The notes under the pieces are model-generated. The model saw only the letters and a program-made list of their open reading frames with translations, was not told where the DNA came from and did no database searches. This document shows positions 16,169-18,127 of a DNA stretch of 18,127 nucleotides, one piece after another (the first letter of the stretch is position 1; the number at the start of each line of letters is the position of its first letter). A program made the translations under genes and the position numbers. This DNA is from CAMCYM01 sp041191165 (lineage in GTDB: Bacteria > Bacteroidota > Bacteroidia > Flavobacteriales_D > Sanyastnellaceae), in the NCBI GenBank assembly GCA_041191165.1, contig JBEEPJ010000027.1:1-18127 (forward strand), written 5' to 3'.

Positions 16169-18127
16169 TCACCTCAGAATGGTCAGATTTCCAGAGTAGG
16201 CAATGCCATTGGGCAGCAAGAGTGTGTACCAATACGTTCCATCCTCTACATCCCCTGCCAGCCAATCACCGCTCTTGTAATCTTCATTCCGATACACCAC
16301 CTGCCCCCAGCGGTTGAAGACTTGAAGCAGCGCATCGTTGTACACGTCCAACCCTTCGATTTGGAAAGATGCGTTCATGTCATCCCCATTGCCCGGCGTA
16401 AACACATTGGGGATGGTCAAGGCGCAGGCATCGACAATCACTTCCCACGTCGCCGGAACGCCATTCACAGCACAAGGATTGATTGCCAGCGCGGTGAGCG
16501 TAACCTCGCTCCCCCAACAATCCATGGGCAGCATCGAGCTGACCAAGTCCAGTTGCTCCAGTGCGTTGGGAAATGAAATCACATCGGAACCGCAGTTGAT
16601 GAACCACTCGTACTCCCCCGCATACTGTGGGTTGAGGTCGAATACATTGACCACCTCCGGACAGAGCGTCAGCGGTCCGCTCAACACGGGCAGTGGGTTG
16701 ATCGTCGGTGGCAATCCAATCCAGAGATAGGTACACGCCTCATTGGTTTCGCAGCCGAAGGGGTCCGTGTAAGAGACACAGACATCTGTGCCATCGTACA
16801 CACTGCCGTCCTGAATGGTCCAGGTGTTCTCAGTGGAACCATCCGGCCAAACAAAGCTGTAATCCGCAGGGGCCTCAGGCACGATCACCGCATAGCCGTT
16901 TCCGATGCAATCCACGGAGTACGCCTCCAATGGATTCGGAATGGGCGCCACAATGCTCACATCTGCGCAAGCCTCGATGCCCGCCGGGTAGCAAGCGTTG
17001 GAAACTTCAACACAATAGGTACCCGAGTTCAGCACGGTATAAGTAGCGCTCGTCGCAGCCAGCGGCGTTCCATTTTGTGTCCAAGCGTAGGTCAAACCCG
17101 CAGGATCATTCGAAATGGGATCGAGCAAAACCGTTCCGCCGTCGCACAAACTCTCGTCCTCGAGCGCAGGTTGAGGCTCAAACTGCGAATTGATGGTCGC
17201 TTGCGCAGAGGCTGTTCCGCAGCCGTTGGTCACGGAGACGTTGATGTTCGCCGTGGTCGTGTTTGCATAGCTGTAGGCATTCTGCAACACATTATCCTGC
17301 CCGGGATTGGGCCAATTGATGTTCCCCTCACCTGCTGCGTCATACACCGTAGCGACGATTTGAACGGGTTGACCATCACAGGCCAAAGCCGCCGTAGGCG
17401 CCAAAGAGATGGTAGGCTCCTCGTTGATTTCAATCTCGTAACAGTAATCCACGTTGCAAATGGACTCATCAAAGCAAATCTCATACACCCCATATCCCGC
17501 AGGTGTAAAAACGGTGTTGTATTGATTGGTGACGCTAAAAGAGCCGGTCGGACCTGCGGTCTGTGTCCAAGTTCCCGTCGCCGGGGAAGCGGAACACAAG
17601 GCTGCACCGGAGTATACCACGCCAGCGGACATGTTCGACAGGTTGGTGGCGTTGCTGTTCCCGCAGTTGTAGAGCACGGCGGACAACAAATTCGTATTCA
17701 TGTTGGGGTCGGGCACGAAGACCACTTCCACCGTTTCTCCCACCGTGAAGGGAAAATTGTGCTGCGTAAAACCACCGGTCGAGGTCAAGATTTCCGTGGT
17801 CGAGGGGTTGTTGTTAAAGGTGATCTGAAAGTAGCTTCCCCCCCAACCCCCAGGTGCATTGGAAAACATATAGACGAGGAACGTTCCATCCTGTGGACTG
17901 GAGAAGCCGCCGCTGAAGGGAATCGAAGCCGGTACGGCATCACAGACGGGTTCGAAGGACACCTCGGGAATATAAGAGCCTACCGTCTCAATGATAAAGA
18001 CCCGGCGACCTTCGCATCCCTCGGTATTGGTCACCTCCAGCATGAACGTACCTGCGGTCAACTCAGCAGTCGGGCCGCTTTGGCTGACCACCTCCCCACC
18101 GCCACCATCCCAGTTCCCAATCCAATT
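16169..18127 (-). CDS. Large secreted adhesin-like protein, C-terminal part, with T9SS type B sorting domain
   Basis: The frame is open from the right edge to TAA at 16169 and covers the last 652 or so codons; the start is outside the window. The final 85 residues (IPNVFTPGNGDDMNASFQIEG ... LQVFNRWGQVVYRN ... GTYWYTLLLPNG, ending TILR) are the gliding-motility-associated C-terminal domain (CHU_C, type B), which directs secretion through the type IX system. Upstream are several Ig/PKD-like segments rich in Asn, Thr and paired Cys (for example CDGGTVLLDP...YAWTQNGTPLAATSATYTVLNSGTYCVEVSN), typical of cell-surface or secreted proteins. A beta-sandwich-like block near residues 45-150 (from the GTG at 18091) is not assigned. 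Likely role: surface attachment or gliding, by analogy with SprB-type proteins; ligand unknown. The low Lys content fits the high-GC genome. Confidence 0.9.
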   Translation of the reverse strand, partial: NWIGNWDGGGGEVVSQSGPTAELTAGTFMLEVTNTEGCEGRRVFIIETVGSYIPEVSFEPVCDAVPASIPFSGGFSSPQDGTFLVYMFSNAPGGWGGSYFQITFNNNPSTTEILTSTGGFTQHNFPFTVGETVEVVFVPDPNMNTNLLSAVLYNCGNSNATNLSNMSAGVVYSGAALCSASPATGTWTQTAGPTGSFSVTNQYNTVFTPAGYGVYEICFDESICNVDYCYEIEINEEPTISLAPTAALACDGQPVQIVATVYDAAGEGNINWPNPGQDNVLQNAYSYANTTTANINVSVTNGCGTASAQATINSQFEPQPALEDESLCDGGTVLLDPISNDPAGLTYAWTQNGTPLAATSATYTVLNSGTYCVEVSNACYPAGIEACADVSIVAPIPNPLEAYSVDCIGNGYAVIVPEAPADYSFVWPDGSTENTWTIQDGSVYDGTDVCVSYTDPFGCETNEACTYLWIGLPPTINPLPVLSGPLTLCPEVVNVFDLNPQYAGEYEWFINCGSDVISFPNALEQLDLVSSMLPMDCWGSEVTLTALAINPCAVNGVPATWEVIVDACALTIPNVFTPGNGDDMNASFQIEGLDVYNDALLQVFNRWGQVVYRNEDYKSGDWLAGDVEDGTYWYTLLLPNGIAYSGNLTILR

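Overview
The window is a GC-rich stretch of chromosome from a member of the Bacteroidota, probably a high-GC relative of the Flavobacteriales. The evidence for this is a SUF operon of the Bacteroidota type, an ftsX–DUF3098–uppP cluster, a conserved Bacteroidota protein of unknown function next to rsmI, a C-terminal secretion domain of the type IX (T9SS, type B) kind, and several promoter boxes of the form TAnnTTTG, which the primary sigma factor of this phylum uses. Most of the content is housekeeping. I see no insertion sequence, prophage, CRISPR array, tRNA or rRNA.

Layout. Positions 1-554 (+) hold the C-terminal end of an M23 peptidase, followed by a rho-independent terminator at 705-747. 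From 7090 down to 747 (-) runs one tight operon for iron-sulfur cluster assembly: sufA, sufB, sufC, sufD, then an rRNA methyltransferase gene (tlyA), then sufS and sufE. Several junctions overlap (sufC/sufD and tlyA/sufS by 4 bp as ATGA, sufD/tlyA by 22 bp), so translation is probably coupled. A divergent regulatory region (7091-7246) separates this operon from ftsX, DUF3098 and uppP (7247-9202, +), which are cell envelope and division genes, followed by a small lipoprotein gene (9225-9758, +).

A Mn-type superoxide dismutase with an N-terminal export signal (9795-10553, -) lies convergent to the lipoprotein gene and divergent from a large AsmA-like membrane-anchored protein (10634-13117, +). 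The next 203 bases contain a TAnnTTTG box, an inverted repeat and a very strong hairpin, which suggest a structured leader or a small RNA. After it come a conserved Bacteroidota gene of unknown function (13321-14064, +) and rsmI (14064-14747, +), joined by a TGATG overlap.

On the opposite strand radA (16125-14744) is complete from end to end but broken by a one-base frameshift near 15452, in a run of three C on the + strand. This is either a sequencing error or a true lesion. Upstream of radA on the same strand is the C-terminal 652 codons of a large secreted Cys-rich adhesin-like protein with a T9SS type B sorting domain, which runs off the right edge.

The points most worth a second look are tlyA inside the suf operon, the radA frameshift, the structured leader at 13183-13260 and the exported superoxide dismutase. 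I did not find a convincing new multi-gene system here.
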